The notes: a model not told the origin generated them from the sequence alone. A DNA stretch of 64,000 nt from CAYNTH01 sp964427055 (GCA_964427055.1 CAYRSQ010000001.1:1-64000), one strand, 5' to 3'. Counted from the first letter of the stretch, positions 1 through 9,495 are shown. Program-made: numbers and translations.

Positions 1-951
1 GATAAAGTCTGCACAACTGGGCAGAGTGAAATCAGAACAGTCAGACGGCTCCCAGACACAAGAACATCCGAATCCGCATGTGGTTCCAGTCCCACAGCCA
101 GGTCCAGACAACAAACAGTTCCACCATTTCATGTCCGAACTAGTGCATCCTATGCATGTGTTCGTGTCCCATACGCATGTACCACTGGAACAGACCTGAT
201 TGGACGGACATCCACAATCCGATGGACATGTGCTGCATGTTTCACCAGTGCCACAAGTGCCATCACCGCAATATGAAGTTGCCGTACAAGTCGCACTGCT
301 CACGCACTGGGAAGTCGTACTGCATCCAGAAGGCGTACATGTCCTGGTTTGTTTCATCTTTGTTTCTGCGCACGGACTGACTCCACAACCGACATCACTC
401 CAGCCTCCGCACGTACAAGACGTCGGCAATGTTGTGGTAGTTGTGGATGATGTGGTCGTTGTGGTGGTTGTGGTCGTAGTAGTTGTCGTACTGGTCGTGG
501 TGGTTGATGTGGTGGTTGTGGTCGTACAAGTGCTGCTGCTGGATGTACAATAAGTGCCGCACCATTGACATTCAGGGAAATCGTTACACATCACTTCTCC
601 ATAACTACTACATGAACTTGATTGCGTGGTTGTCGTAGTGCTGTCACAGCTGGTCGAACATCCGCACAGAATTCCGCAGGATGCTGTCTTGTCCTTGCAC
701 AATCCATTATTCCAAACACATTTCTCCCATTTACAGTCGCTGTCCGAAACGCATGAACCACAGCTAGAATAAGTGTCGCAATACGTCGCCATTGACAATA
801 TGCTTTCCAGTGGGACGCCAAAATCGCCCGATCCGTCATAGTTCACCTTAGCTAAGGATTTCTTGACGTCAGATGCCCCGGACTTTACAAGCAGTCCAAC
901 TACTAGAAATGTCAGATATATGGCCAAAACCAAAAACTTTCTGTCGTTCAT
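1..951 (-). CDS. Cys- and Thr-rich secreted surface protein, partial
   Basis: The reading frame is open from the ATG to the left window edge, giving 317 residues without the C-terminus. Residues 5-24 are a hydrophobic signal or anchor segment. A Cys-rich part follows, then an almost pure Thr/Ser stalk at about residues 141-174, then further Cys-rich sequence with a module at about 226-253 of the type CGDGxC-x3-ETC-x2-CPSDC. Such modules occur in archaeal exported proteins and are probably held by disulfides; the Thr stalk is a likely O-glycosylated spacer. The gene lies downstream of another membrane-anchored protein on the same strand, so the two may be co-transcribed. Function and total length are unknown. 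Confidence 0.8.
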   Translation of the reverse strand, partial: MNDRKFLVLAIYLTFLVVGLLVKSGASDVKKSLAKVNYDGSGDFGVPLESILSMATYCDTYSSCGSCVSDSDCKWEKCVWNNGLCKDKTASCGILCGCSTSCDSTTTTTQSSSCSSYGEVMCNDFPECQWCGTYCTSSSSTCTTTTTTSTTTTSTTTTTTTTTTTTTSSTTTTTLPTSCTCGGWSDVGCGVSPCAETKMKQTRTCTPSGCSTTSQCVSSATCTATSYCGDGTCGTGETCSTCPSDCGCPSNQVCSSGTCVWDTNTCIGCTSSDMKWWNCLLSGPGCGTGTTCGFGCSCVWEPSDCSDFTLPSCADFI

Positions 952-994
952 TAATTAGTTTTTGCATTTTCTCCGTATTAAAAATACTTCTGCA

Positions 995-1678
995 TCAGGC
1001 ATTTGCCAGATAAATGTAGTCAACCGCAGCCCACTCACCGTCCCACGAAGAATGGGATCCTCCTGCCTTGCTCTCTACTCTTATGACAACATCCGCAGAC
1101 GGCTGATTGATGTTCAACTCGTATTCCAAATCTTTCCATCCGTCATTGCTGTCCACTACAAAGGATTCAGTGTACCATCTATCATTGGATACGTCTTTGA
1201 CTTTGACCAGTATCACGACATCTCCATATCCGACATCTAGCAGTCCTTGTGGATCTAGTATATAATTTCTGTTGTTCGAAACGCCTACGAAAAGTTTGTA
1301 ATTTCCTTCTTCAAGAACCATTTCCTGTTCTATATACCTTCCGATTTCTTCACTTTTCGGATGAATAAGTATGATATCTGTCTTCCCGTAAAAAGAAGTA
1401 TTCTCATACCATCCGTCGCTATCCCAGTCGAACTGAGTCAAGTACGGCTCGTCCTTTAGATCTTCATCGAACTGCTGGGTTATCCATCCACTTTCAGGAT
1501 AAATGAAATCGGGATTTGACAGTATCGAATCCGCCATGGACGGTTTGGAACCGTCAGACGAATGTCTTGAAAGACTTATCGGGAAGAAGGTTGGGACTAT
1601 GTAATTGTAGTATGAGTAGCCGATTACGACCAATATCAAACCTATGGCCACAATCCCCGCCTTTGTGAACATATTCAT
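995..1678 (-). CDS. Membrane-anchored extracellular protein of unknown function
   Basis: A 227-residue protein with one N-terminal membrane segment (about residues 6-28) and a hydrophilic remainder, so probably an outward-facing anchored domain. The C-terminal part alternates hydrophobic and polar residues and ends with a W-DGEWAAVDYIYL-like strand. That is reminiscent of beta-sandwich carbohydrate-binding domains, but I cannot assign a family. It sits 43 bp upstream of the Cys/Thr-rich surface protein on the same strand and diverges from the PTPS-related membrane protein, which suggests a shared envelope locus. Confidence 0.75.
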   Translation of the reverse strand: MNMFTKAGIVAIGLILVVIGYSYYNYIVPTFFPISLSRHSSDGSKPSMADSILSNPDFIYPESGWITQQFDEDLKDEPYLTQFDWDSDGWYENTSFYGKTDIILIHPKSEEIGRYIEQEMVLEEGNYKLFVGVSNNRNYILDPQGLLDVGYGDVVILVKVKDVSNDRWYTESFVVDSNDGWKDLEYELNINQPSADVVIRVESKAGGSHSSWDGEWAAVDYIYLANA

Positions 1679-1740
1679 AATTAAATAAGGACGTATCCGA
1701 TTAAAAAGCGTTATAAAATCTGACAGTCATCTTTAATTCA

Positions 1741-3837
1741 ATGAAAGGAGATAAAACCATTTTCAATGGACGCCTACTTGACATCGTGGGATTTTTGGTA
1801 ATCTTTCTGTTCCTTATGTCGTATTTCCGACCTAACTTGATATTACTTGACACGACTACGGCAGGTGGGGACACGGCCACGCACAACTATCCCGCAAACT
1901 ACATGCACGAATATCTGATAAAAGAAGGTAAAATCATTGGATGGTCCCCGGGGTGGTACGCTGGATTCCCGATGTTCCAGTTCTATTTCCCTTTATTGTT
2001 TGTATTCATACATTCATTATCTTACATAACCGCGCTGAATGTGGCATTCAAGCTGACGACAATTCTGGGCACGTTCCTACTACCGATATGCACATTCGCG
2101 TCGATGAGGATGATGGGATTCAAAAAACCTACGCCGATACTTGCAGCTTCATTCTCATTGGCATTCCTCTTCATGGAAGCTAACTCGATGTGGGGAGGAA
2201 ACATACCTTCCACATTGGCAGGGGAGTTCAGTTTCAGCTTCAGTTTCGCGCTGACGGTGCTGTTTTCGGGGCTGTTGTACAAGAAAATTGTGAAAGAGAA
2301 CGGAAAGTTCTCATTGAAGGATTCTGTGTTGTTCTCTCTGATAACGCTCTCACACGTGTACACGGCATTGTTTTCGGTGGCTAGTTCCGTATATTTCATT
2401 CTAACAAAAGACAGGGACATATTCATAAGAAGATCCGTCTATTTCTTCAAGACATATGGGATAGCATTCCTGCTGACTGCATTCTGGATCATACCGCTCA
2501 TAACCAAAATAGGTTACACCACGTCATACAATCATGTATGGGACATAAAGGATATCCAGGAAGTTTTCCCGAAGATACTGTTGCCTTTCTACCTGATATC
2601 AATCGTATCGATCATACACGCTTTCAAGAAAACTGACAGAAGGATAGTGTTCTTGACATTCTCGATAGCTGCAGCGTTCGTACTTTACAGACTGTCGCCT
2701 TACATAGGAATAGTGGACATAAGGTTCGTTCCATTCATACAGTTCTATCCGATCATGATAGCGGCTTACGGCTTGGGCCAATTCATAAACCATGTGGGAA
2801 AAGGCAACGCAAGGATGGAAATGGTAATGACCGTGATAGCAATCTTCTCAGTGATATTTTGGGTGAACATGAACGTTTTCTACATAGACACATGGATCAA
2901 ATGGAACTATGACGGGTTCGAGAAGAAATCATTATGGGAGCCTTACATAACTGTCAACGAATTCCTTGAAGGCGACCAGAACGACCCAAGAGTCGTATAC
3001 GAGCACTCGACACTCCATGACTATGCTGGAAGCACTAGGGCGTTCGAAAACTTACCATTGTTTTCCGGAAGGTCTACACTGGAGGGGTTGTATATGCAGT
3101 CATCCTTGTCATCACCATTCGTATTCTACATACAATCCGAAGTATCAGAGCAGCAGTCCTGTCCGTTCCCTGATTACAGATGTGACGAACTGAATGTCAC
3201 AAAGGCCGTACCTAGGCTCAAACTATTCAATGTTGAATATGTCATAGCCAGGAGCGACACCGCGATTGCGATGTATCAAGAAGATGATAACTATGAGCAT
3301 GTTGCCTCAATAAGCCCGTTTGAGATATTCAAATTGGAATATGAATACGGATACGTCACGGTCCCCAAATATGAGCCCGTGTATTTTGAGACTGACAATC
3401 GGAAGGAAACTGCGTATGAATGGTTCAAGAACGATGATGCATTGGACGTTCATCTGGTATTTGACAGCGAATTGGAAGCTAGACTGGTTCACTCTGACAA
3501 TCTTGATGAACTTCCCAAGGTAAGGATACTGGAAAATTGCGAAATAGAAGAACACGTATATAATGAAGAGATAAGGTTCAATACAACTTGTGTGAACCAG
3601 CCGCATATAATAAAAATATCCTATTTTCCCAACTGGAAAGTGGAGGGGGCAGACAAAATATATATGGTATCCCCGTCTTTCATGCTGGTGTATCCGAAAG
3701 AGGAGACCGTGAGAATATATTATGGTGAGACTACACTGGACAATGCCAGTCAATTCATATCAGTGATGGGGATATTCGTTGTATTGTCGGCTCTAGTCCC
3801 GAACATCCTAAGAGCTAAAAGCTTTCTGAAGCGGTAA
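1741..3837 (+). CDS. PTPS-related polytopic membrane protein (GT-C-like)
   Basis: A 698-residue protein with about ten membrane helices in the first 400 residues, a large extracytoplasmic C-terminal region and a final helix near residues 671-690. The N-terminus carries GGDTATHNYP (42-51) and WSPGWYAGFP (68-77), which I recognise as hallmarks of the archaeal membrane family annotated '6-pyruvoyl-tetrahydropterin synthase-related'. Despite the name, this family resembles GT-C membrane glycosyltransferases and is not a pterin enzyme. A role in surface glycan assembly is inferred from the adjacent GT2 enzyme and epimerase. The last 88 bases overlap the convergent glycosyltransferase gene. Confidence 0.85.
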   Translation: MKGDKTIFNGRLLDIVGFLVIFLFLMSYFRPNLILLDTTTAGGDTATHNYPANYMHEYLIKEGKIIGWSPGWYAGFPMFQFYFPLLFVFIHSLSYITALNVAFKLTTILGTFLLPICTFASMRMMGFKKPTPILAASFSLAFLFMEANSMWGGNIPSTLAGEFSFSFSFALTVLFSGLLYKKIVKENGKFSLKDSVLFSLITLSHVYTALFSVASSVYFILTKDRDIFIRRSVYFFKTYGIAFLLTAFWIIPLITKIGYTTSYNHVWDIKDIQEVFPKILLPFYLISIVSIIHAFKKTDRRIVFLTFSIAAAFVLYRLSPYIGIVDIRFVPFIQFYPIMIAAYGLGQFINHVGKGNARMEMVMTVIAIFSVIFWVNMNVFYIDTWIKWNYDGFEKKSLWEPYITVNEFLEGDQNDPRVVYEHSTLHDYAGSTRAFENLPLFSGRSTLEGLYMQSSLSSPFVFYIQSEVSEQQSCPFPDYRCDELNVTKAVPRLKLFNVEYVIARSDTAIAMYQEDDNYEHVASISPFEIFKLEYEYGYVTVPKYEPVYFETDNRKETAYEWFKNDDALDVHLVFDSELEARLVHSDNLDELPKVRILENCEIEEHVYNEEIRFNTTCVNQPHIIKISYFPNWKVEGADKIYMVSPSFMLVYPKEETVRIYYGETTLDNASQFISVMGIFVVLSALVPNILRAKSFLKR

Positions 3838-4478
3838 ATGACCTCATTGAAAAGGTTGAACTTGCTTTCCCTGTTGTCATGACATCGTATAGCAATCTCA
3901 CTGATTCGTTTGCCGGATTTATTTGAAAGATGTATCAATTCCACCACATAGAAAGAATCATCATCCAAATACTTCGAAAAATCAATGATGTCGCTCTTCC
4001 TATAGCCTTTAGCTCCTATGGAATAGTCAGAAAATCTCATACCAAGCAGGAGGTTAGTCATCATTATGTAGGGCTTGCTTATGATCTTTCTGATAACGGG
4101 CCTTTTCTGGGACTCCTTTTTAGTCCCTATCACGACGCTTGACCGTTTCAGCTCGTCAAGGCACATGGGGACGAATCCCAAATCAGTCGAAAGATCCATG
4201 TCCAAGGATATGACTTTGTTATAAGACGATTTTTTCAGAGCGTTCCTGAATGCAGCCCCGACTCCTCTTTTCTGGATTGAAATCGCCTTTATCTTGTCTG
4301 GATGTTTTTTTTCCAATTTTTTTGACAAAGGATACGTATTGTCAGTGGATCCATTGTCCGACAGTATAATTTCATATTTGTACTTCTTGCTTTCCAAGAA
4401 CCTCATAAGTTTCTCCGTGTTTTTCACCAGTATCTTCTGCTCGTTGTACACTGGAATTACGACGCTTAACTGTTCCAT
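3750..4478 (-). CDS. GT2 family glycosyltransferase, dolichyl-phosphate sugar synthase-like
   Basis: A 242-residue GT-A fold enzyme. It has the opening VIPVYNE (7-13), SDNGSTDNT (40-48), the GVGAAFRNA segment near 72-80 and the metal-binding DMD (93-95). This matches the dolichol-phosphate mannosyltransferase/glycosyltransferase 2 group, which moves a sugar from a nucleotide donor to a polyprenyl phosphate or glycan. No membrane helices follow, so it is the soluble, short form. It starts 4 bp after the epimerase gene on the same strand, suggesting a two-gene sugar operon. The 3' end overlaps the convergent membrane protein gene. The exact sugar and acceptor are not readable. Confidence 0.85.
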   Translation of the reverse strand: MEQLSVVIPVYNEQKILVKNTEKLMRFLESKKYKYEIILSDNGSTDNTYPLSKKLEKKHPDKIKAISIQKRGVGAAFRNALKKSSYNKVISLDMDLSTDLGFVPMCLDELKRSSVVIGTKKESQKRPVIRKIISKPYIMMTNLLLGMRFSDYSIGAKGYRKSDIIDFSKYLDDDSFYVVELIHLSNKSGKRISEIAIRCHDNRESKFNLFNEVIYRFRKLLALRMFGTRADNTTNIPITDMN

Positions 4479-4482
4479 ATTA

Positions 4483-5412
4483 TCACTTGTTATTCCTAAT
4501 CCAATCTATCGTCAGTTTCAGCCCGTCCTCGATATGGTATCCGGAGGAGTACCCCAATCTAAGGGTGGCATTAGTTGTGTCAGCCACGCTATGCCTTATT
4601 TCTTCAGCGTTGTTCTCCGCGTGTGAAAGTTTGGATATGCTTCCAGTCAACTCAATCACCATTCTAGCAAGGTCATTTATAGAAGTGCCAATACCGGTAC
4701 CTACGTTGAGCGTCTCTCCTGTTGCATTTGCATTCAAACATAATGTATTCGCTTTCACCACATCATCCACAAAAATAAAATCTCTGATTTGTTCACCGTC
4801 GCCGTTTATTACCAAGTCCTCACCATCCAATGCCCTGCTGATGAATGTCGGTATGACACCGGAATAGTCGCTGTCGATTCTCTGTTTCGGTCCGTAAACA
4901 TTGAAATATCTCAGTATGGCATACTCGATGCCGTTATCAATGGAAAATTTCCTTACCATATTTTCTCCTATGATTTTAGATTCGGCGTACGGACTCTTCG
5001 GGCTCAATGAAGAAGATTCACTGGACGGTGCATGGTCTTCCGAATAAACTGCACATGACGAAGCAAAAACTATCCGTTTCACTCCGCAATCAGCGCATGC
5101 CCTGAGAATGTTTTCAGTCCCGTCCACATTTGTCATGAAAGTCGATTCCGGTTTTCTTACACTTTCCCGGACATCTACCTTTGCTGCCTCATGAAAAACC
5201 ACTCTTATTCCTTTCAGAATCTCTTTTAGGTTGCCATCCATAATGGAGGTTTCAACGAACCTGAAGTTAGGATTATCAATGAACTCATTGATGTTCTTCA
5301 GTTTGCCTGACGCGAAGTTGTCTATAGCCAGAACCTCATGACCATCGTCGAGCAGTCTGCCAACCAAATTTGATCCTATGAATCCCGCTCCCCCGGTCAC
5401 ACAAATTCTCAT
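4483..5412 (-). CDS. NAD-dependent sugar epimerase/dehydratase (GalE-like)
   Basis: A 309-residue extended short-chain dehydrogenase. TGGAGFIG (6-13) binds NAD, D31 follows the second strand, S118/S119 and Y142-x3-K146 form the catalytic set. Length and motifs match UDP-glucose/UDP-GlcNAc 4-epimerase and related dTDP-glucose dehydratases; the substrate cannot be fixed from sequence alone. The ATG is preceded by AT-rich sequence 4 bp after the clamp-loader gene. Coupling to the GT2 gene suggests it supplies an activated sugar for surface glycans. Confidence 0.88.
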   Translation of the reverse strand: MRICVTGGAGFIGSNLVGRLLDDGHEVLAIDNFASGKLKNINEFIDNPNFRFVETSIMDGNLKEILKGIRVVFHEAAKVDVRESVRKPESTFMTNVDGTENILRACADCGVKRIVFASSCAVYSEDHAPSSESSSLSPKSPYAESKIIGENMVRKFSIDNGIEYAILRYFNVYGPKQRIDSDYSGVIPTFISRALDGEDLVINGDGEQIRDFIFVDDVVKANTLCLNANATGETLNVGTGIGTSINDLARMVIELTGSISKLSHAENNAEEIRHSVADTTNATLRLGYSSGYHIEDGLKLTIDWIRNNK

Positions 5413-5416
5413 GAAA

Positions 5417-6532
5417 TCACATTTCTTTTATATAAGGAAGGAATTCTGTGACTACCTTTTTCCTAGAACAGTGCAACTTCTCGGATAGTCCGGACAGATG
5501 TTCGTCTCTTTCCTTCCTAAACATTTTCGTCCTCCCCAATGTAGCTATCATTGTCGGATACTGATAATTGACCGGTCTGACATACTTCTTTTTCTTAGCC
5601 ACGGAGACTCCTCCTGTCATAAAATCTATCATATAAACCAGGAACCTCCAGTTGCCTGTCTCCCTTATTCTTTTCCAGAATATGTCGGCCGTGCTAAGAG
5701 CATCCAAAGCGTCAGCTATCTCTTCCGGATCTTTATATTCCCTTGATACATTGGTCTCTATCCACCAGAACACCTCGTCAAATGGTTTGTCCAATCCGTC
5801 AAGCGATTTCCTAGAATCGAGTATCGTATCCGACTTGAATATGCCATTCAAAGCATCCTGTATGCCAACTTCCCTCTCCCTTTCACCAAGGCCGTCAACG
5901 TCATCGACAGTTATCCTCTTTTTCGATTTCAAGACTGACAAATCGTTGATTGCCGACCTCAAGTCTCCTTCAGACCTTTCAGCTATATGTCTCAACGCGC
6001 CTCTTTCAATCGAAATCTTCTCTTTCTTGATAATATCCATGAGTCTCTTTTCTATGTCAGTAATCGAAACCTTCGACAATTTGACCATGGTGCACACGTT
6101 TCTCAAGGAGCTTAGCTTGGGTATGTACGGGTTTGTCGCGGTCAGAACTATGTGATGTTTTGTCTCCTTTATCATCTTGGCTATTTCGGATGCCCCTCCC
6201 CTGTCAGCTCTCCCTGAAAGGGCGTCCACATCATCAATGACGAAAAGTTTTCCCCTCTTGAAAAGGCTCATTTGGCTAACTGAGCTACTGATGTTTTCCT
6301 TTATCCGTTTGGCCGACCTGTAATCCGATGCGTTCATCTCTATGAAATCTAGATCCTCCTGACTGGCGAGTGCCTCTATCGCAGACGTCTTCCCGACACC
6401 GGTAGGACCGTAAATCAGCAGTGCTCTGTCACCAGGTTTCCATGACTTATACCATCTTGTTATTTTGGAACTTGCTTCGTCCTGTCCGACGATATCTGCC
6501 AAAGACTCGGGTTTGTACTTATCGACTAACAT
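5417..6532 (-). CDS. rfcL: Replication factor C large subunit (clamp loader), short form
   Basis: A 371-residue AAA+ protein. It has Walker A GPTGVGKT (42-49), Walker B VIDDVDAL near residue 100 and the ATNPYIPKL sensor region. With the small subunit encoded just upstream it forms the clamp loader that opens PCNA at primer ends. Archaeal RfcL is usually about 100 residues longer, with a Lys-rich tail ending in a PCNA-interacting peptide. This one stops after the helical collar at FLPYIKEM, so the tail is absent. The 12-bp gap to rfcS indicates an operon. Confidence 0.93.
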   Translation of the reverse strand: MLVDKYKPESLADIVGQDEASSKITRWYKSWKPGDRALLIYGPTGVGKTSAIEALASQEDLDFIEMNASDYRSAKRIKENISSSVSQMSLFKRGKLFVIDDVDALSGRADRGGASEIAKMIKETKHHIVLTATNPYIPKLSSLRNVCTMVKLSKVSITDIEKRLMDIIKKEKISIERGALRHIAERSEGDLRSAINDLSVLKSKKRITVDDVDGLGEREREVGIQDALNGIFKSDTILDSRKSLDGLDKPFDEVFWWIETNVSREYKDPEEIADALDALSTADIFWKRIRETGNWRFLVYMIDFMTGGVSVAKKKKYVRPVNYQYPTMIATLGRTKMFRKERDEHLSGLSEKLHCSRKKVVTEFLPYIKEM

Positions 6533-6544
6533 AAAAACCAGCTA

Positions 6545-7507
6545 CTAATCTTTCGCAAACAGAACAAACTGCGCGAGGAGCGCTTCCAACTGTATAAGGT
6601 CGTTTCCACCTTGTGTAAGGCGGTATTCATATTCACCAGTTTTCTCAATCAGCCTTATCTTGTCCTTTTCCGGTATGTCCAACTTGTATATCTGTCTGTG
6701 TATCTCCCTCACTATGTCCTGCCCCGTGAGCCCCTGTTTGAAGAGCATCTCATGGAGTTTGTTCCTAGGTCCCTCAAACTCTCCCTTAAGCGTGAGGTTT
6801 ATCATCGCCTGTATATCTCCGGGTTTGGCTTGGGAAGCCATGTCATACACGACATTCTCCGTTATCTTTTCCTTCAGCGACGCACTCACTTGAAGCAGAT
6901 TCGCAACCTTCCTCAAGTCGCCCTCAGCAAGGTACACGATTGCCATCTTTGCGGAATCGTCAATTTTCAGCTTCTCGTTCTTGACTATCCTCTCTATGAA
7001 GGCCAATTGATCATTCTCGTCGAGTGCCCTGAACCTGAACACGGCGCACCTGCTCTGTATCGGCTCTATTATCTTCGAGCTCCAGTTACATATGAGGATG
7101 AATCTTGAAACGTTGGCATACGTTTCCATCGTCCTCCTTAACGCCTGCTGCGCCTCGGAAGTCAGAGCATCCGCCTCGTCAAGTATTATCAACCTGTATC
7201 CGACAGGACTCATCGTTCTGGTCCTCGCAAAATCCTTGACCTTGTTCCTTATAACATCTATTCCCCTCTCGTTTGAAGCGTTCAGTTCGAGTGTATTTCC
7301 CTTCCAATTATTTCCGTAAAGGTCGTGCGCCATCGCCAACGCGGTCGTGGTCTTACCGACACCCGCCCTCCCGGAGAACATCATGTGAGGTATGTTCCTG
7401 TCCTTCACGAAAGCCTTTATCCTGTCAACTGCGTGCCTCTGATTTATCACTTCATCCAGGGCTTTGGGTCTGTACTTTTCAGCCCACACTACAAAATCGT
7501 CATCCAT
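6545..7507 (-). CDS. rfcS: Replication factor C small subunit
   Basis: A 320-residue AAA+ ATPase of the clamp loader. SGRAGVGKT (45-53) is Walker A, LDEADAL is Walker B, and IEPIQSRC is the SRC arginine-finger motif used between subunits. Length is normal for the archaeal family. No intein interrupts the Walker A site, although inteins are frequent there in euryarchaea. It is the first gene of the rfcS-rfcL pair and starts near a divergent promoter shared with the kinase gene. Confidence 0.95.
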   Translation of the reverse strand: MDDDFVVWAEKYRPKALDEVINQRHAVDRIKAFVKDRNIPHMMFSGRAGVGKTTTALAMAHDLYGNNWKGNTLELNASNERGIDVIRNKVKDFARTRTMSPVGYRLIILDEADALTSEAQQALRRTMETYANVSRFILICNWSSKIIEPIQSRCAVFRFRALDENDQLAFIERIVKNEKLKIDDSAKMAIVYLAEGDLRKVANLLQVSASLKEKITENVVYDMASQAKPGDIQAMINLTLKGEFEGPRNKLHEMLFKQGLTGQDIVREIHRQIYKLDIPEKDKIRLIEKTGEYEYRLTQGGNDLIQLEALLAQFVLFAKD

Positions 7508-7587
7508 AGAACCATCCGTTAATATTCACTACTCACTTCTAACTTTTAAAAGATAAGGGTCAGCAGTCGTATATTATATTGGTTAGT

Positions 7588-8145
7588 ATGTTGGTGACCA
7601 TATCCGGAGTGCCAGGGACCGGCAAAACCCATGTAGCCAAGGCTCTGGTGGAAAGGCTCAATAAAGATGTCAAATCTAGGAAAGACAGATACAAACTCGT
7701 GGACCTCAACAAGCTCGCAAAAGACAAAGAGGCATTCATCGGATACGACAAGCGAAGAAGGTCGAAGATAGTCGAGATGAAGAGCCTGAAGAACGAGGTA
7801 AAGGAACTGTCCAAAGAAAACAAGAACCTCGTCGTTGAGGGACTCTTCGCACACTTTTTCGACTCGGACATCCTCATAGTGCTGAGATGCAATCCAATTT
7901 CCCTTGAAAAGCGTCTGAAGAAGAAGTACAAATGGCAGACGAAGATAGATGAGAATGTCGAGGCTGAACTTATAGGAGTTATCATAGAAGAATCGTTGCC
8001 AATCCACAAACCTGGAACAGTATTCGAAGTTGACACGACCGGAAAGACAGTGAAGCAGACGTCAAAAATATTGGAATCCATACTAGAGAATGAAGACGAA
8101 AAGATGAACTACGTTGCGGGAAAAATAGACTGGCTAAGAGTCTAG
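7588..8145 (+). CDS. Adenylate kinase-like NMP kinase (Fap7/AK6 type)
   Basis: A 185-residue P-loop kinase with GVPGTGKT at residues 7-14, directly after a short first strand. This is characteristic of the archaeal Fap7/AK6 group, which phosphorylates AMP and in eukaryotes and archaea also assists small-subunit maturation with uS11. I chose the ATG; an in-frame TTG lies 9 bp upstream. The middle of the protein is Lys-rich, and the CNPISLEKRLKKK segment fits the LID region. The 3' end overlaps the convergent HerA-like gene by 4 bp. Confidence 0.88.
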   Translation: MLVTISGVPGTGKTHVAKALVERLNKDVKSRKDRYKLVDLNKLAKDKEAFIGYDKRRRSKIVEMKSLKNEVKELSKENKNLVVEGLFAHFFDSDILIVLRCNPISLEKRLKKKYKWQTKIDENVEAELIGVIIEESLPIHKPGTVFEVDTTGKTVKQTSKILESILENEDEKMNYVAGKIDWLRV

Positions 8146-9473
8146 ACCAAAGCAGCAGTACCGCCCGCATGATGGGATACCCTAGGCCTTATCTGCACTG
8201 TGAATACTTTCTCGAGGTTGTCGTCCAAAACTATGCATGCCCCCGGTGTTCTCGGGAGCTTGTTTATGTACTCCCACAAATCTTTGGCCATGTACGTCTG
8301 CATGACGCTGTGCAGTGCCTCCAAGTCGTCCCTACTAGTGAGTCTATGAGCGAACACGATATCGCACTGACTCAATATGTCCTGATGAACCTTGTTCGGC
8401 ATCTGAGTTATCACAACTAGGCTGACTCCGGGTTCTCTTCCCTGTTTCGCTATGGTGTTCAGTGGTATAGTAGATACCGTGACTTTGCCAGAAGGAGCGA
8501 AGTTATGCGCCTCATCTATTATCAGCCATGTCATGGGGAAACTTTTCTTCATAAATCCCTTCCCTTCCTCGTCAAGTATCATCTCCGCATCTATTTCCCC
8601 GGACAACTTTGACAGTTCCTCCTCTTTCCTAGCAAGCAGTCTTCTCTGATATAACTTTCTTGCAACTATAGCGACTATGAAATTTCTGACGCTCCACGCT
8701 TCCGTGGACCTCAAATGTGATACGTCTATCACTGTTATGCCTCCCGGGAACACTATGTCATTTATGTCAGTCCCTTCGATGCCGAAAACGCCCCACTTTG
8801 ACGCGACACTCAACATATTCGTCAAAGCGTCCTTAACGTCATCCTGTATTTCAGGATCGTCCCTTATCCTAGAGGATATGTCGTCTATCGTGAACGGCTC
8901 TCCCGAATCGAGAAGTTCATTAACAGTCTTCTCTATCGCGACCCCAGCGGGTTCTGTCGGCTTCAAATCAAACGCCAGTCTCCATTCATCGGCAGCGAAG
9001 TCATTCGGAGATATTGTTATGCCGCCGTCTATGGGTATCCCCGCCTTCTCAAATTCGCCTACCTGAGACTGCGGAACGTATATGTGGACATTTTCAATCG
9101 ATTTGGGTTTAAGTTCCCACTTGGAAAGAATGTCCCTCTGCTCATCATTGGCATTCTTCAAACTCCAGAATATTCCCATCGTGTCTATGAATACTATTGA
9201 AAGGTTCTTCCTATACTCGTCGGGAAGCATCGACATCTCCTCGGCTATTATCGCGGCGTCGTAGCTCTTCCCGCTCCCCCTCTTTCCCGCTATGAGCATC
9301 ACATGAGGATTCAAAAAATCCATACTGACCTTTGTAGTGAGATGCATGTCTTCTCCAGTGCCGACTATGTGTTTACCGATGAAACCGGACGCTATGCGAC
9401 CGTGCTTTCCCAAATCATCTCTGTTGCGCCCGATGACCGTTTCATAAACCATATTAATAATTTTGTTATCCAT
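8142..9473 (-). CDS. HerA-like DNA-translocating ATPase (DUF87)
   Basis: A 443-residue FtsK/HerA superfamily ATPase. Walker A is GKRGSGKS (63-70), Walker B is WLIIDEAHNFAP, followed by VVITQMP and HRLTSRDD, the typical sensor and arginine-finger region. HerA hexamers pump DNA and work with NurA and Rad50-Mre11 in end resection. The N-terminal part before Walker A is only about 60 residues and I do not see a clear HAS beta-barrel. No nurA or mre11 is adjacent; a rad50 lies about 52 kb away. It may therefore be a HerA paralogue. Confidence 0.85.
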   Translation of the reverse strand: MDNKIINMVYETVIGRNRDDLGKHGRIASGFIGKHIVGTGEDMHLTTKVSMDFLNPHVMLIAGKRGSGKSYDAAIIAEEMSMLPDEYRKNLSIVFIDTMGIFWSLKNANDEQRDILSKWELKPKSIENVHIYVPQSQVGEFEKAGIPIDGGITISPNDFAADEWRLAFDLKPTEPAGVAIEKTVNELLDSGEPFTIDDISSRIRDDPEIQDDVKDALTNMLSVASKWGVFGIEGTDINDIVFPGGITVIDVSHLRSTEAWSVRNFIVAIVARKLYQRRLLARKEEELSKLSGEIDAEMILDEEGKGFMKKSFPMTWLIIDEAHNFAPSGKVTVSTIPLNTIAKQGREPGVSLVVITQMPNKVHQDILSQCDIVFAHRLTSRDDLEALHSVMQTYMAKDLWEYINKLPRTPGACIVLDDNLEKVFTVQIRPRVSHHAGGTAALV

Positions 9474-9495
9474 ATCAAATAATTAGTATGTATTG

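Noticed and set aside
200..553. Frame encoding a long Val-rich protein
   Set aside because: It is the antisense of the Thr-rich stalk of the minus-strand surface protein, where ACN/ACA codons read as GTN/TGT on the other strand.
6545..7507. Intein in RFC-S, as in several euryarchaea
   Set aside because: The protein is of normal length and Walker A is uninterrupted.
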